Assembly (NCBI RefSeq): GCF_018263925.1
Contig: NZ_JAEVHF010000007.1
Location: 62,001 to 126,000, forward strand
Reading direction: 5' to 3'
From: Kistimonas asteriae
GTDB taxonomy: Bacteria; Pseudomonadota; Gammaproteobacteria; Pseudomonadales; Endozoicomonadaceae
Length of the DNA: 64,000 bases
A program made the position numbers and the translations under genes. Shown here in pieces: positions 18,228-26,434 of the stretch. Under the pieces are notes generated by a model. It was not told the origin of the DNA. It did not search any database and was given only the letters and a program-made list of their open reading frames with translations. How positions within the stretch are numbered: position 1 is the first letter of the stretch; the number at the start of each line of letters is the position of its first letter.

Positions 18228-19115
18228 ATGAGCGCCCTGTTCGTTAACCAGATGACCACCATCGACTTTTCCTACCTGTGCCCCGAACGCGGGCTGGTCG
18301 GCGAGAGCCTGATTGTCGATGTTATCCTCAACGGCGATCTGAATGATGAAGGCATGGTTTTTGACTTCAGCCATGTTAAAAAGCAAATCAAGCAATCCAT
18401 CGACCACTCTATGGATCACACCCTGCTGGTTCCCGCAGAGTGTGCAGCGATTGAATACAGCAAGGAAGAGGGTCGTATCGACGTCACCCTCCATACCCAC
18501 GAGCTGGGCTTCATCCAGTGCCGAGCACCCGAGCAGGCAATCACACTGCTGCCTCTGTCCCAGATCACCCCTGATGCACTGCGCCCCTTGCTGGAGCAAC
18601 AGGTTATGGCAGATCTTCCGGAGAATGTCAGCGGTATCGAACTGCGCCTATACCCGGAAACCATTGACGGTGCCTGGTACCACTACAGCCATGGATTGAA
18701 AAAGCACAGGGGGGATTGCCAGCGTATTGCTCATGGTCATCGATCCACCATTCAAATCCTGCTGAACAATCAGCGCAGCGAGTCCCTTGAGCAAGACTGG
18801 GCGAATCGCTGGCAGGATATCTACCTTGCCACCCGGGAAGATCTGTTAACCACCTTCACCGTACAGGATCGCGACTATCACCGGTTCGGCTACACCGCCC
18901 AGCAGGGCTATTTTGAACTCTCCCTGCTGGCCGATCGCTGCTATATAATTGACACTGATACCACCGTAGAGCTGCTGGCTGATCACATGGCAAAAACGCT
19001 GGCGAACGAAAACCCGGGGCAATCAATCCAGGCTATCGCTTATGAAGGCTTTCAGAAAGGTGCCGTTGCTGATGCACAATGCCAGCCATCGACTGACAGC
19101 AGCTTGAACCCGTAA
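18228..19115 (+). CDS. Two-domain 6-pyruvoyl-tetrahydropterin synthase / QueD-like protein
   Basis: A 295-residue protein built from two PTPS-type folds. The N-terminal half (about 1-125) has the strand-helix pattern of the family (VFDFSHVKKQIKQSIDHSMDHTLL) but lacks the zinc-binding HGH triad. The C-terminal half (about 140-280) has YHYSHGLKKHRGDCQRIAHGH, with the catalytic-type Cys and HGH motif. This fits the long 6-carboxytetrahydropterin synthase-like proteins of marine gammaproteobacteria. Roles in queuosine precursor or pterin synthesis are both possible; queH in this window shows that the host makes or salvages queuosine. A nested palindrome lies just downstream. Confidence 0.75.
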   Translation: MSALFVNQMTTIDFSYLCPERGLVGESLIVDVILNGDLNDEGMVFDFSHVKKQIKQSIDHSMDHTLLVPAECAAIEYSKEEGRIDVTLHTHELGFIQCRAPEQAITLLPLSQITPDALRPLLEQQVMADLPENVSGIELRLYPETIDGAWYHYSHGLKKHRGDCQRIAHGHRSTIQILLNNQRSESLEQDWANRWQDIYLATREDLLTTFTVQDRDYHRFGYTAQQGYFELSLLADRCYIIDTDTTVELLADHMAKTLANENPGQSIQAIAYEGFQKGAVADAQCQPSTDSSLNP

Positions 19116-19149
19116 TCCCCAAAAAACCAGCAGCCACTGAATCGTTTTA

Positions 19150-19258
19150 GCCAGCGCCTGGGCCTGCCGTTTGCAGCAGCGACAGGATGTCGCGGTAGCG
19201 ATGCAGGACAAGGAGAGTCCTGTGATCGCGGCGAAAAACGGCAGGCTCAGGCGCTGGC
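19150..19258. repeat. Nested inverted-repeat element (outer stem with two inner hairpins)
   Basis: Outer arms of 23 bases at 19150-19172 and 19236-19258 match in 22 positions. Between them are two further hairpins: GCGAC-aggat-GTCGC at 19179-19193, and CAGGAC-aaggaga-GTCCTG at 19204-19222, which is lengthened by GCGAT/ATCGC at 19198-19202 and 19225-19229. Folded, it makes a three-way-junction shape. It lies between the PTPS-like gene and the Fur-regulated operon and codes for nothing credible. It looks like a mobile or REP-like extragenic element rather than a simple terminator, as it lacks a T tract. Confidence 0.75.
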
Positions 19259-19310
19259 CTCCCCCGCTCTCAAATCCCCTCCCAAAACCCAGGCTCTTCA
19301 AAAACTAAAT

Positions 19311-19329
19311 TGTAATGATAATAATTATC
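19311..19329 (+). promoter_or_regulatory. Fur box upstream of the imelysin operon
   Basis: Matches the 19-base Fur consensus (GATAATGATAATCATTATC) at 16 positions, 80 bases before the imelysin start codon. The A+T-rich surroundings fit a promoter. Ferric uptake regulator would repress the operon when iron is plentiful. Confidence 0.85.
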
Positions 19330-19408
19330 AATATAATTGCGATCAAAATAAGTACGAAAAGCCTGATACACAACCATCGAATTAGAATGACACAGGTTGG
19401 AACGCTCC

Positions 19409-20710
19409 ATGACAAGAATGCAAAAGGTCTTACCGGTTCTGGCAATCTCTGCCGCACTTGCAGGTTGCGGACAAAATGATGCACAGGACACCTCAACATC
19501 ACAAAGCAGCCAGACAAACCCAAGCATTTCACATGAAGCCATTGTCGAGCAATATGCCAATGTTGCTCACGCCACATTTGAAGATGCACTGATCACCGCC
19601 AGAGAGCTACATACCACCATCAGCACACTGATCGAGAGCCCGACTGAAGCCAATCTGTACGCTGCCAAAACAGCCTGGATCTCCGCCCGGGTCCCCTATC
19701 AGCAAAGTGAAGTATTCCGCTTCGGCAACGCCGTTGTGGATGACTGGGAAGGCCAGCTCAACGCCTGGCCGCTGGATGAGGGCCTGATCGACTATGTCGA
19801 CAGCAGTGCTTATCAGGCAGAACTGGGCAACGTCGGCGCTTCAGCCAACATCATTGCCAGCCTTGAGGTTCAGGTTGGCCAGGACATGATTGATACCAGT
19901 AATCTTGCTCCCGCATTACTGGCGAACCTGAATGAGCTGGGAGGGAGTGAAGCCAATGTCGCGACCGGCTACCACGCCATTGAATTCCTTCTCTGGGGGC
20001 AGGACCTGAACGGCACCGAGCCCGGCGCCGGTAACCGTCCTGCCAGTGATTACGCGACAGGTGATGACTGCACCAACGGCCACTGCGAGCGACGCGCCCA
20101 ATACCTGACCGCTGCCGCTGAACTGCTGGTCAATGACCTTGAGACCATGGAAGCGCAATGGCGCTCAGGGCAGGACGACAACTACCGTCAAACCTTACTG
20201 AGCGAACCTGCCGAACAGGGCCTGCGTAAAATGCTGTTCGGCATGGGTAGCCTGGCGTTGGGCGAGCTGGCCGGTGAACGGATGAAAGTCGCCCTGGAAG
20301 CCAACTCGACCGAAGATGAGCACGATTGCTTCAGTGATAATACCCACAACTCACACTTCTATAACGCGCTGGGTATTAACAACGTCTATAGCGGCAGTTA
20401 TACACGGGTTGACGGCACGCAGGTCAGCGGACCCAGCCTTGCTGACCTGGCTGCAGCCTCGAACCCTGAACAGGCAAGCACCATCAGCAGCAAGTTCGTC
20501 CGCACCCAGGCCGCCCTGCAAGCGATGGTGAATGCCGCAGAACAAGGACAGGCGTTTGACCAGCTGATTGCGGCTGACAACAAGGCAGGCAACGCGATTG
20601 TTGAACAGGCTATCAGCGCGCTGGTTGAAGAAACAGCCGCTATCGAACAACTTGCCGCACTGGCCGGAATCAATAACCTGAGCCCTGACACGGCTGACCA
20701 TACGTTCTGA
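19409..20710 (+). CDS. Imelysin-family (peptidase M75 fold) iron-regulated lipoprotein
   Basis: A 433-residue lipoprotein: the signal peptide ends in LAGC with lipidated Cys20. The imelysin motif GxHxxE appears as GYHAIEFLLWG near residue 187. Family members (IrpA, ICMP, EfeO-like) are outer-membrane or periplasmic proteins connected to iron uptake and two-fold helical bundles; peptidase activity is doubtful. A Fur box lies just upstream. Start ATG 19409 follows GGAA by six bases; the longer frame begins at TTG 19397. It heads a four-gene unit with a di-heme protein, a second imelysin and a DUF1513 protein. Confidence 0.9.
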   Translation: MTRMQKVLPVLAISAALAGCGQNDAQDTSTSQSSQTNPSISHEAIVEQYANVAHATFEDALITARELHTTISTLIESPTEANLYAAKTAWISARVPYQQSEVFRFGNAVVDDWEGQLNAWPLDEGLIDYVDSSAYQAELGNVGASANIIASLEVQVGQDMIDTSNLAPALLANLNELGGSEANVATGYHAIEFLLWGQDLNGTEPGAGNRPASDYATGDDCTNGHCERRAQYLTAAAELLVNDLETMEAQWRSGQDDNYRQTLLSEPAEQGLRKMLFGMGSLALGELAGERMKVALEANSTEDEHDCFSDNTHNSHFYNALGINNVYSGSYTRVDGTQVSGPSLADLAAASNPEQASTISSKFVRTQAALQAMVNAAEQGQAFDQLIAADNKAGNAIVEQAISALVEETAAIEQLAALAGINNLSPDTADHTF

Positions 20711-20773
20711 TAATACTCCTACTATCGCACTGGCAGGGACGCTGTGCGAATGACATAAGAATGGTAAACACTG

Positions 20774-22228
20774 ATGTCTGCTTCCATCAAGCATCCCTTT
20801 AAAATCCTGCTGGCTGTTGCCGGGGCAGGTACTGTTTTAGCGGTAACGGGCTTGGCCATCGCGATGGCGACTGGCAGCGTCGATTACTCTATCCCGGAAC
20901 CCCATGAACACCTTAGCGGTGGCAAAACCACGGTATTCAACCAAAGCCGTAATGCCTTTTCCCTGCCATCCGCCAATATGCCCGTCTCCCGCCGTCTGGA
21001 TTTCAGTGTCGGTAACAGCTTCTTTCGCAATCTCTGGGTCATGGCGCCGGCCAGCACCGATGCCCGGGATGGACTCGGCCCCCTGTTTAATACCAATGGC
21101 TGTCAGAATTGTCATATCAAGGATGGCCGGGGGCACGCACCGGCAGGTCCAGACGACAATGCAGTATCCATGCTGATACGCCTGAGCATTCCAGCCGTTA
21201 CCGCCGCACACAAGGCACAGCTCAAAACCGACGGTTCCATACCAGATCCCGTTTATGGTGGGCAATTACAGGATTTTTCACTCACTGGCGTAGCTCCCGA
21301 GGGAAAAATCCAGGTAACTTACAGCTACCAGACCGTGACTTTTGCCAATGGCGACACCGCAGAACTGCGCAAGCCGTCGTTTACTATTGAGGACAAGGGT
21401 TATGGTGAATTCCATCCGGATATCATGTTCTCCCCAAGGGTCGCACCGCCAATGATCGGCCTCGGGCTTTTGGAAGCCATTCCAGAGCATACGCTTCAAG
21501 CCTATGCAGACCCAGACGACCGAAACAATGATGGTATTTCCGGACGACTCAACCAGGTCTGGGATGCCGAAAAACAAACGACAACCAGCGGACGTTTTGG
21601 CTGGAAAGCCGGCCAGCCAAACTTACGACAGCAAAATGCGGCTGCGTTCAACGGCGATCTTGGTATCACCTCGAGTTTATTCCAGAAGGACCACTGTACC
21701 AGCAGCCAACAAGATTGCCTGAGCAGCATCAACGGCGGCGATCCTGAACTCTCTGAGGAAATCCTGAACTTTGTCACCTTTTACTCCCGCAATCTGGCCG
21801 TGCCCGCCCGCCGGAATGTGGATGTACCAGAGGTGCTCCGTGGAAAACAGCTGTTCAACGATGTCCAGTGTGCTGCGTGCCACATCCCCCAGACAACGAC
21901 GGCACAATTGACCGACCAGCCAGAACAATCCGGTCAGACCATCTGGCCCTACACCGACCTTTTACTCCATGACATGGGCGAAGAACTGGCGGATAATCGC
22001 CCTGAGTTCCTTGCGACAGGGCAGGAATGGCGAACACCGCCACTCTGGGGTATCGGTCTCACCAAAACAGTCAATGGCCATACCGAATTCCTGCACGATG
22101 GACGGGCCCGAAACCTGACGGAGGCCATCCTGTGGCATGGGGGGGAAGCGGAACAATCCCGGGAACATTTCGTGGCCATGCCCCGTCATGACCGCCGGGC
22201 GCTGCTGGCTTTTCTGGAATCGTTATAA
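20774..22228 (+). CDS. Di-heme cytochrome c family protein (DUF1111 / di-heme oxidoreductase)
   Basis: A 484-residue exported protein with an N-terminal hydrophobic signal/anchor (about residues 9-33) and two CxxCH heme sites: CQNCH at residues 110-114 and CAACH at 366-370. It matches the di-heme DUF1111 family that accompanies imelysins in iron-regulated loci. FLHDGRARNLTEAILWHGGEA near the C-terminus is typical of MauG-like/CCP-like heme proteins. It is the second gene of the operon, 63 bases after the first imelysin and 12 before the next. The likely role is a redox step in periplasmic iron handling; this is inferred from context. Confidence 0.88.
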   Translation: MSASIKHPFKILLAVAGAGTVLAVTGLAIAMATGSVDYSIPEPHEHLSGGKTTVFNQSRNAFSLPSANMPVSRRLDFSVGNSFFRNLWVMAPASTDARDGLGPLFNTNGCQNCHIKDGRGHAPAGPDDNAVSMLIRLSIPAVTAAHKAQLKTDGSIPDPVYGGQLQDFSLTGVAPEGKIQVTYSYQTVTFANGDTAELRKPSFTIEDKGYGEFHPDIMFSPRVAPPMIGLGLLEAIPEHTLQAYADPDDRNNDGISGRLNQVWDAEKQTTTSGRFGWKAGQPNLRQQNAAAFNGDLGITSSLFQKDHCTSSQQDCLSSINGGDPELSEEILNFVTFYSRNLAVPARRNVDVPEVLRGKQLFNDVQCAACHIPQTTTAQLTDQPEQSGQTIWPYTDLLLHDMGEELADNRPEFLATGQEWRTPPLWGIGLTKTVNGHTEFLHDGRARNLTEAILWHGGEAEQSREHFVAMPRHDRRALLAFLESL

Positions 22229-22240
22229 GTCCAAGGCAGT

Positions 22241-23317
22241 ATGAAAACAATTGCCATTGTTGTTCTATCGTCGCTTTTGCTCACTCTCGGGGGCTGCTCA
22301 GACGGCAGTGATGCCGAACGCAGGCTGGCGGAACATTCTTCCAAACGAGTCATCCTGGCACTCTACCATCGTCTTGCATTTCAGGCGGAGCAATTTCAGA
22401 CGTCTGCAGACCACTTTTGCCAGTCGCACTCACAACCCGCTTTCAACGACCTACAGCTACGCTGGAGAAACCTCATGGGCGCCTGGCTGGAGACGGAGGT
22501 GATCCAGTTCGGCCCGATAATAGAAGAAAACCTGCTGTGGCAGTTCCAGTTCTGGCCGGACAAAAAAAACCTGGTGCAACGGAAGGTGGAAGAACAGCTT
22601 CAGCGCGATACGAGGACCGATATCCGCGATACGAGTGTTGTCATACAGGGCTTGTCTGCCCTTGAATATCTGCTGTTTGAGCCCTCCGTCAATACAGCGG
22701 AACAGCTGAGAGAACACCCCGAACGCTGTCAGTTACTGCGTGATATTGCACAGCATGTTCATGACAATGCCAATTTACTCAAGTCGGCCTGGAAACCTGG
22801 CAACGATGGCTGGCATGAGCAGTTTATGTCGCTGCCTGACCAACAACAGGAAGCAGGTATTCCCAACCCAGTCAGCACCCTGATGGTCAACGGCCTCCAT
22901 ACCATGCTGGAACGGGCATACAAAAAGGTTGTGCTGCCGCTGGGTAAAACTGATAACGGCAACCCCTACCTCGCGGAATCCTGGCGCAGCCGCAATTCCC
23001 TGGAAAACATTGCCGCCAACATACGCGGCGCCCGCCGTTTCTATGATGGCGCCGATGGATTTGGTCTGAATGACCTTGTCAAAGCCTCTCCGAATGGCAA
23101 CGTGCTCACTATTGAGGTCCATCAGGTCTTTAACCAGGTCGAACGTTCCCTGGCTCAGGTCCCACAACCATTATCCATTGCGGTCACCAATCCTGAATTC
23201 AGACCTGCGGTACAGGCGTTGGCCGACGACCTGAAATCCCTCAGGGATCTCTTTGGCAACAAAATCCCCAACGCGCTGGGCATTGTGCTAAGTTTCAATG
23301 CCAATGATGGGGACTGA
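22241..23317 (+). CDS. Second imelysin-like lipoprotein, degenerate motif
   Basis: A 358-residue lipoprotein with signal peptide ending LGGC (Cys19). It is helical and similar to imelysins in size and position, including VIQFGPIIEENLLWQFQFWP and GLSALEYLLFE. The GxHxxE signature is changed to GLSALE: the histidine is replaced, so the metal site of typical imelysins is probably lost here. It starts twelve bases after the di-heme gene and is followed after twenty by the DUF1513 gene. Pairing of an intact and a degenerate imelysin in one operon suggests a hetero-complex, which is inference. Confidence 0.85.
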   Translation: MKTIAIVVLSSLLLTLGGCSDGSDAERRLAEHSSKRVILALYHRLAFQAEQFQTSADHFCQSHSQPAFNDLQLRWRNLMGAWLETEVIQFGPIIEENLLWQFQFWPDKKNLVQRKVEEQLQRDTRTDIRDTSVVIQGLSALEYLLFEPSVNTAEQLREHPERCQLLRDIAQHVHDNANLLKSAWKPGNDGWHEQFMSLPDQQQEAGIPNPVSTLMVNGLHTMLERAYKKVVLPLGKTDNGNPYLAESWRSRNSLENIAANIRGARRFYDGADGFGLNDLVKASPNGNVLTIEVHQVFNQVERSLAQVPQPLSIAVTNPEFRPAVQALADDLKSLRDLFGNKIPNALGIVLSFNANDGD

Positions 23318-23337
23318 TAAATCACAGGCTGCCGTTC

Positions 23338-24441
23338 ATGCCCGATCGCCGCACCGTATTGAAACACATGGTTACCGGTTGTGCGGTGGCCGGCCTGCTA
23401 CCCTTGATGCCCGGTTGCACCCGCAATCCCCCCGAGCGCCTCGTATTCAGCACGGCGCGTGATCGAAAAGGACACTTTTCCGCACGCATCGCCTCACCGG
23501 ATCGCATCTGGCAACACATCGTGCCACTGCCCGCGAGAGGTCATGGTATTGCCCTACATCCGGTGCAGCCTGTCCTTGTTTGCTGCGACCGTCGCCCGGG
23601 CCAGAATCTGCATGTCATTGATTTTCGTGACGGAACCCTTCTGAAGCGTATTGGCAGTCAGCCCAACCGACACTTTTACGGCCATGCCACGTTCAGTCCC
23701 GACGGCAGTTACCTCTTTGCTACGGAAAATGATCTGCACAAGGGGCGCGGCATAATTGGTGTGTATGAGACAAAGCACTACAACAAAGTAGCGGAGTTTT
23801 CCGCCCATGCTATTGGCCCTCACGAGATCCACCTGCATCCGGATAACCGGACACTGGTTGTCGCCAATGGAGGTATCCAGACCCACCCGTCAAGCGGAAG
23901 ACAAAAACTCAATCTGGCAACAATGCAGCCGCGGTTGAGTTACATCGACAGCCATAGCGGTGAACTACTGGAAGAACACAGCTTCCAGCACCACCAGCTC
24001 AGCATCCGACACTTTGATATCGCACCGGATGGCACCGTGGTTTTCGGCATGCAATACCAGGGTGATCCTGCAGACATCAAACCGCTGGTTGCACTGCACC
24101 GTCGAGGAGAGTCTATCCGATCAATGCAGGCTGATGAAACGGAATGGCTGCAACTCAACCAGTACATTGCCAGCGTCTGTATACTGCCTGAGGCAGATAC
24201 TGTTATCACGACCGCCCCCAGGGGAAATACCGTTGCGTTCTGGCGTCTCAGCGATCAGCAGCTGGTGAATGCGGTTTCGGTTAATGATGCTGCCGGCGTC
24301 GTGGCAGTAAACCCGCATACTGCAGTCGTCAGTAACGGTATGGGTGAATTAATTCATTACACCTGCCGGGCGGGAAATGGGCGGAAAATCCAGCGGTTGT
24401 TATACCCGGATTGCCAATGGGACAATCACATGTCGGTTTAA
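23338..24441 (+). CDS. DUF1513 family exported beta-propeller protein
   Basis: A 367-residue protein with a twin-arginine-like start (DRRTVLKHM) and a lipobox-like end (MPGC), so probably a Tat-exported lipoprotein. The remainder is a beta-propeller-like series of strands with repeats such as HFYGHATFSPDGSYLFATEN, GPHEIHLHPDNRTLVVANGG and HFDIAPDGTVVFG. DUF1513 proteins regularly close imelysin/DUF1111 operons and have no proven activity. Tat export would imply folding or cofactor insertion in the cytoplasm. It ends the Fur-regulated operon. Confidence 0.85.
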   Translation: MPDRRTVLKHMVTGCAVAGLLPLMPGCTRNPPERLVFSTARDRKGHFSARIASPDRIWQHIVPLPARGHGIALHPVQPVLVCCDRRPGQNLHVIDFRDGTLLKRIGSQPNRHFYGHATFSPDGSYLFATENDLHKGRGIIGVYETKHYNKVAEFSAHAIGPHEIHLHPDNRTLVVANGGIQTHPSSGRQKLNLATMQPRLSYIDSHSGELLEEHSFQHHQLSIRHFDIAPDGTVVFGMQYQGDPADIKPLVALHRRGESIRSMQADETEWLQLNQYIASVCILPEADTVITTAPRGNTVAFWRLSDQQLVNAVSVNDAAGVVAVNPHTAVVSNGMGELIHYTCRAGNGRKIQRLLYPDCQWDNHMSV

Positions 24442-24465
24442 ACCTTCATCTATCAACCAAACCTG

Positions 24466-24480
24466 AAAGGCTTAGCCTTT
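24466..24480 (+). terminator. Weak terminator-like hairpin after the imelysin operon
   Basis: AAAGGC-tta-GCCTTT, a six-base-pair stem followed by ATTCATT, 24 bases after the DUF1513 stop. The T run is short, so termination strength is uncertain. Confidence 0.4.
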
Positions 24481-24581
24481 ATTCATTGCGCATTACGACT
24501 GAATTTCCTTCCTTTTCATGCCCTGAAATTCATTGTGATTATCTAACCAACAAGAAAGCGTTACGAAAAACCCTTATCCCT

Positions 24582-25187
24582 TCAACGCAATCGGCCGTGC
24601 ATATTTATCATCAATGAATTCCGAATATTAAAGCACTCTGCTTCTGGCGTTACCCGCTGCAGGAGACCATCTATCAGCAACATGGCGTGACCATGGACAT
24701 TAGCCCAGCAATTATTGGCCATCAGCCAGACGGGTTGCTCCACCATGATGCCCTGCTCAATCCCCTTTTCGATGATGGCGTAAAGCGCCCCGAATGCCTG
24801 CTGCGCCGCCTCCTGCAACTCCGGATGGTTTTCAGGGTGCTGAATCATCGGGCCGAACATCAGCTTGTATTTAGCAGGATTAGCCACGGCATAACGAATA
24901 TAGGCCTCACCACAAACAAGCAAGGCCTCATCAGGACGATCAATGCCCTGACTGGCCTCACAGATAAAGGCCTTTAGCGCCAGATACCCTTCCGTCGCCA
25001 TCGCAGCCAGCAGGCATTCCTTGTCCGGAAAGTGGCGATAAGGCGCCGTCTGGGACACACCAATGTCCCGGGCCAATGCCCGCAGGCTGAGTTTTTCCGG
25101 CCCATGCGCTTCCAGATGCCGGAACGCACACGCCAGCAACGCATCGCGCAGGTTGCCATGATGATAAGTGCGTTTACCCGTCGTCAT
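24582..25187 (-). CDS. TetR-family regulator of the adjacent RND efflux operon
   Basis: A 201-residue repressor-type regulator with helix-turn-helix LSLRALARDIGVSQTAPYRHFPDKE near residues 33-60 and a TetR_C-like helical ligand domain. It is transcribed away from the membrane-fusion gene at 25374 with a 186-base spacer holding a 41-bp dyad, the expected operator. It likely represses both itself and the pump and is released by a small toxic ligand, as in AcrR-type systems. The ligand is not predictable. Confidence 0.9.
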   Translation of the reverse strand: MTTGKRTYHHGNLRDALLACAFRHLEAHGPEKLSLRALARDIGVSQTAPYRHFPDKECLLAAMATEGYLALKAFICEASQGIDRPDEALLVCGEAYIRYAVANPAKYKLMFGPMIQHPENHPELQEAAQQAFGALYAIIEKGIEQGIMVEQPVWLMANNCWANVHGHAMLLIDGLLQRVTPEAECFNIRNSLMINMHGRLR

Positions 25188-25252
25188 TACCTATCCCCGG
25201 TTTTCTGGCATTTCAAGTATATCCAAACGTTCTGACAAAGGATTCTCTTGTT

Positions 25253-25293
25253 CAATGTTATTATTGTCAACATTGTTGACAGTGACAACATTG
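25253..25293. promoter_or_regulatory. 41-bp dyad operator between tetR and the RND operon
   Basis: The inner palindrome TGTCAACA-T-TGTTGACA (25265-25281) is perfect. Outer arms CAATGTT (25253-25259) and AACATTG (25287-25293) share the same centre, 25273. Two nested dyads around one centre suit binding of two TetR dimers. Its placement between divergent genes supports autoregulation. Confidence 0.8.
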
Positions 25294-25373
25294 CCTCCTA
25301 CATTTCATAATTACGGACAAGCGCAATGACTGCGCACCAATAACGACAGTCCTCAGGGCAAAGAGAATCGAAC

Positions 25374-26429
25374 GTGAAAACAGCAGCCGTAGGCAGTTCC
25401 CTCGGAAGGGTGGTCGTATCTGTGCTGGTGCCAGCCTTCATGGTCCTATCGCCAGTAAGGGCGGACACTGCACCGTATGACACCACGCCATTGCAGTACC
25501 AAGAGACCACACGTCCCATACAGACGAGTGGCCAGCTTACTTACAAAGCCACTCAGAAACTGTCCTTCAAAACGTCAGGTCCCGTTGCCAGCATCCAGGT
25601 GGATGAAAGCGATACCGTTGAAAAAGACCAGTTGCTGGCCAGTCTGAATACCGAGGAAGTCGAGGCCCAGGTTGCTGAAGCAGAGGCGCGGCATCAGGAA
25701 GCCTTGCGTAATCATCAACGTCTTCAGCGGTTACACCGACAGCAGGCCATCTCCCTGGACCAGCTCCAAGCCGCACAGACCAGTGTCGATGTCGCTGAAT
25801 CCCGGCTGCGGATTGCCCGGTTCAACAATCGCTATTCCCATATCCGCGCCCCGGGCCGTGGCCGGATTATTGAGCGTTTGATCGAACCGGGCGAATTGAT
25901 CAGTCCCCAGCAGACCGCCTTCCTGCTGGCGGATGAAGCCAAGGGCTGGATTATGCGCACCGGTTTATCCGATCGCGATGTGGTTCGGGTGCAGACCGGC
26001 GATCCGGCCACTATTCATTTTGATGCGTATCCGGGTGCCAGCTTTACCGGTCGCGTGACTGAGATTGCCCCAGCCGCTGACAGCCGGACCGGCACATTCG
26101 ACTTGGAGATCTCTCTGGATTCTCCACCGAAACGACTTTACCAGGGATTCATCGGCCGTATTACCGTCACACCTGCAGAGTCCCAGCGAATTGCACGACT
26201 ACCGGCAAACGCCCTGGTCAGTGCAGACAATGGTCAGGGAATCATTTATGTGGCTGACCCGGCGTCTGAACGCATCATTCAACACCGTGTGGATATTCTC
26301 TGGCTCGATAACCAGTCTCTGGCCATCGAAAGCAGTCTGCCTGAAGGTACGCCTGTTATTACCCGAGGGGCATCGTTTCTTAAACCCGACGACAACGTTC
26401 AATCGGCTCCGGTAGCAAACAGGCAATAA
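25374..26429 (+). CDS. RND efflux periplasmic adaptor (membrane fusion protein)
   Basis: A 351-residue exported adaptor linking the inner-membrane RND pump to an outer-membrane channel. It has a signal peptide with predicted cleavage after VRA near residue 30, and no lipobox. A lipoyl-like half domain (LSFKTSGPVASIQVDESDTVEKDQ) flanks a helical hairpin at about residues 87-140 and a beta-barrel domain beyond. The start is GTG 25374 behind AAGAGA. It lies five bases before the pump gene. No TolC-type channel gene is linked, so a channel encoded elsewhere must be shared. Confidence 0.9.
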   Translation: MKTAAVGSSLGRVVVSVLVPAFMVLSPVRADTAPYDTTPLQYQETTRPIQTSGQLTYKATQKLSFKTSGPVASIQVDESDTVEKDQLLASLNTEEVEAQVAEAEARHQEALRNHQRLQRLHRQQAISLDQLQAAQTSVDVAESRLRIARFNNRYSHIRAPGRGRIIERLIEPGELISPQQTAFLLADEAKGWIMRTGLSDRDVVRVQTGDPATIHFDAYPGASFTGRVTEIAPAADSRTGTFDLEISLDSPPKRLYQGFIGRITVTPAESQRIARLPANALVSADNGQGIIYVADPASERIIQHRVDILWLDNQSLAIESSLPEGTPVITRGASFLKPDDNVQSAPVANRQ

Positions 26430-26434
26430 TCACC

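Noticed and set aside
19023..19301. Minus-strand reading frame of about 92 residues over the nested repeat
   Set aside because: It is produced by the palindromic element and overlaps the end of the PTPS-like gene; it has no ribosome binding site and a low-quality protein sequence.
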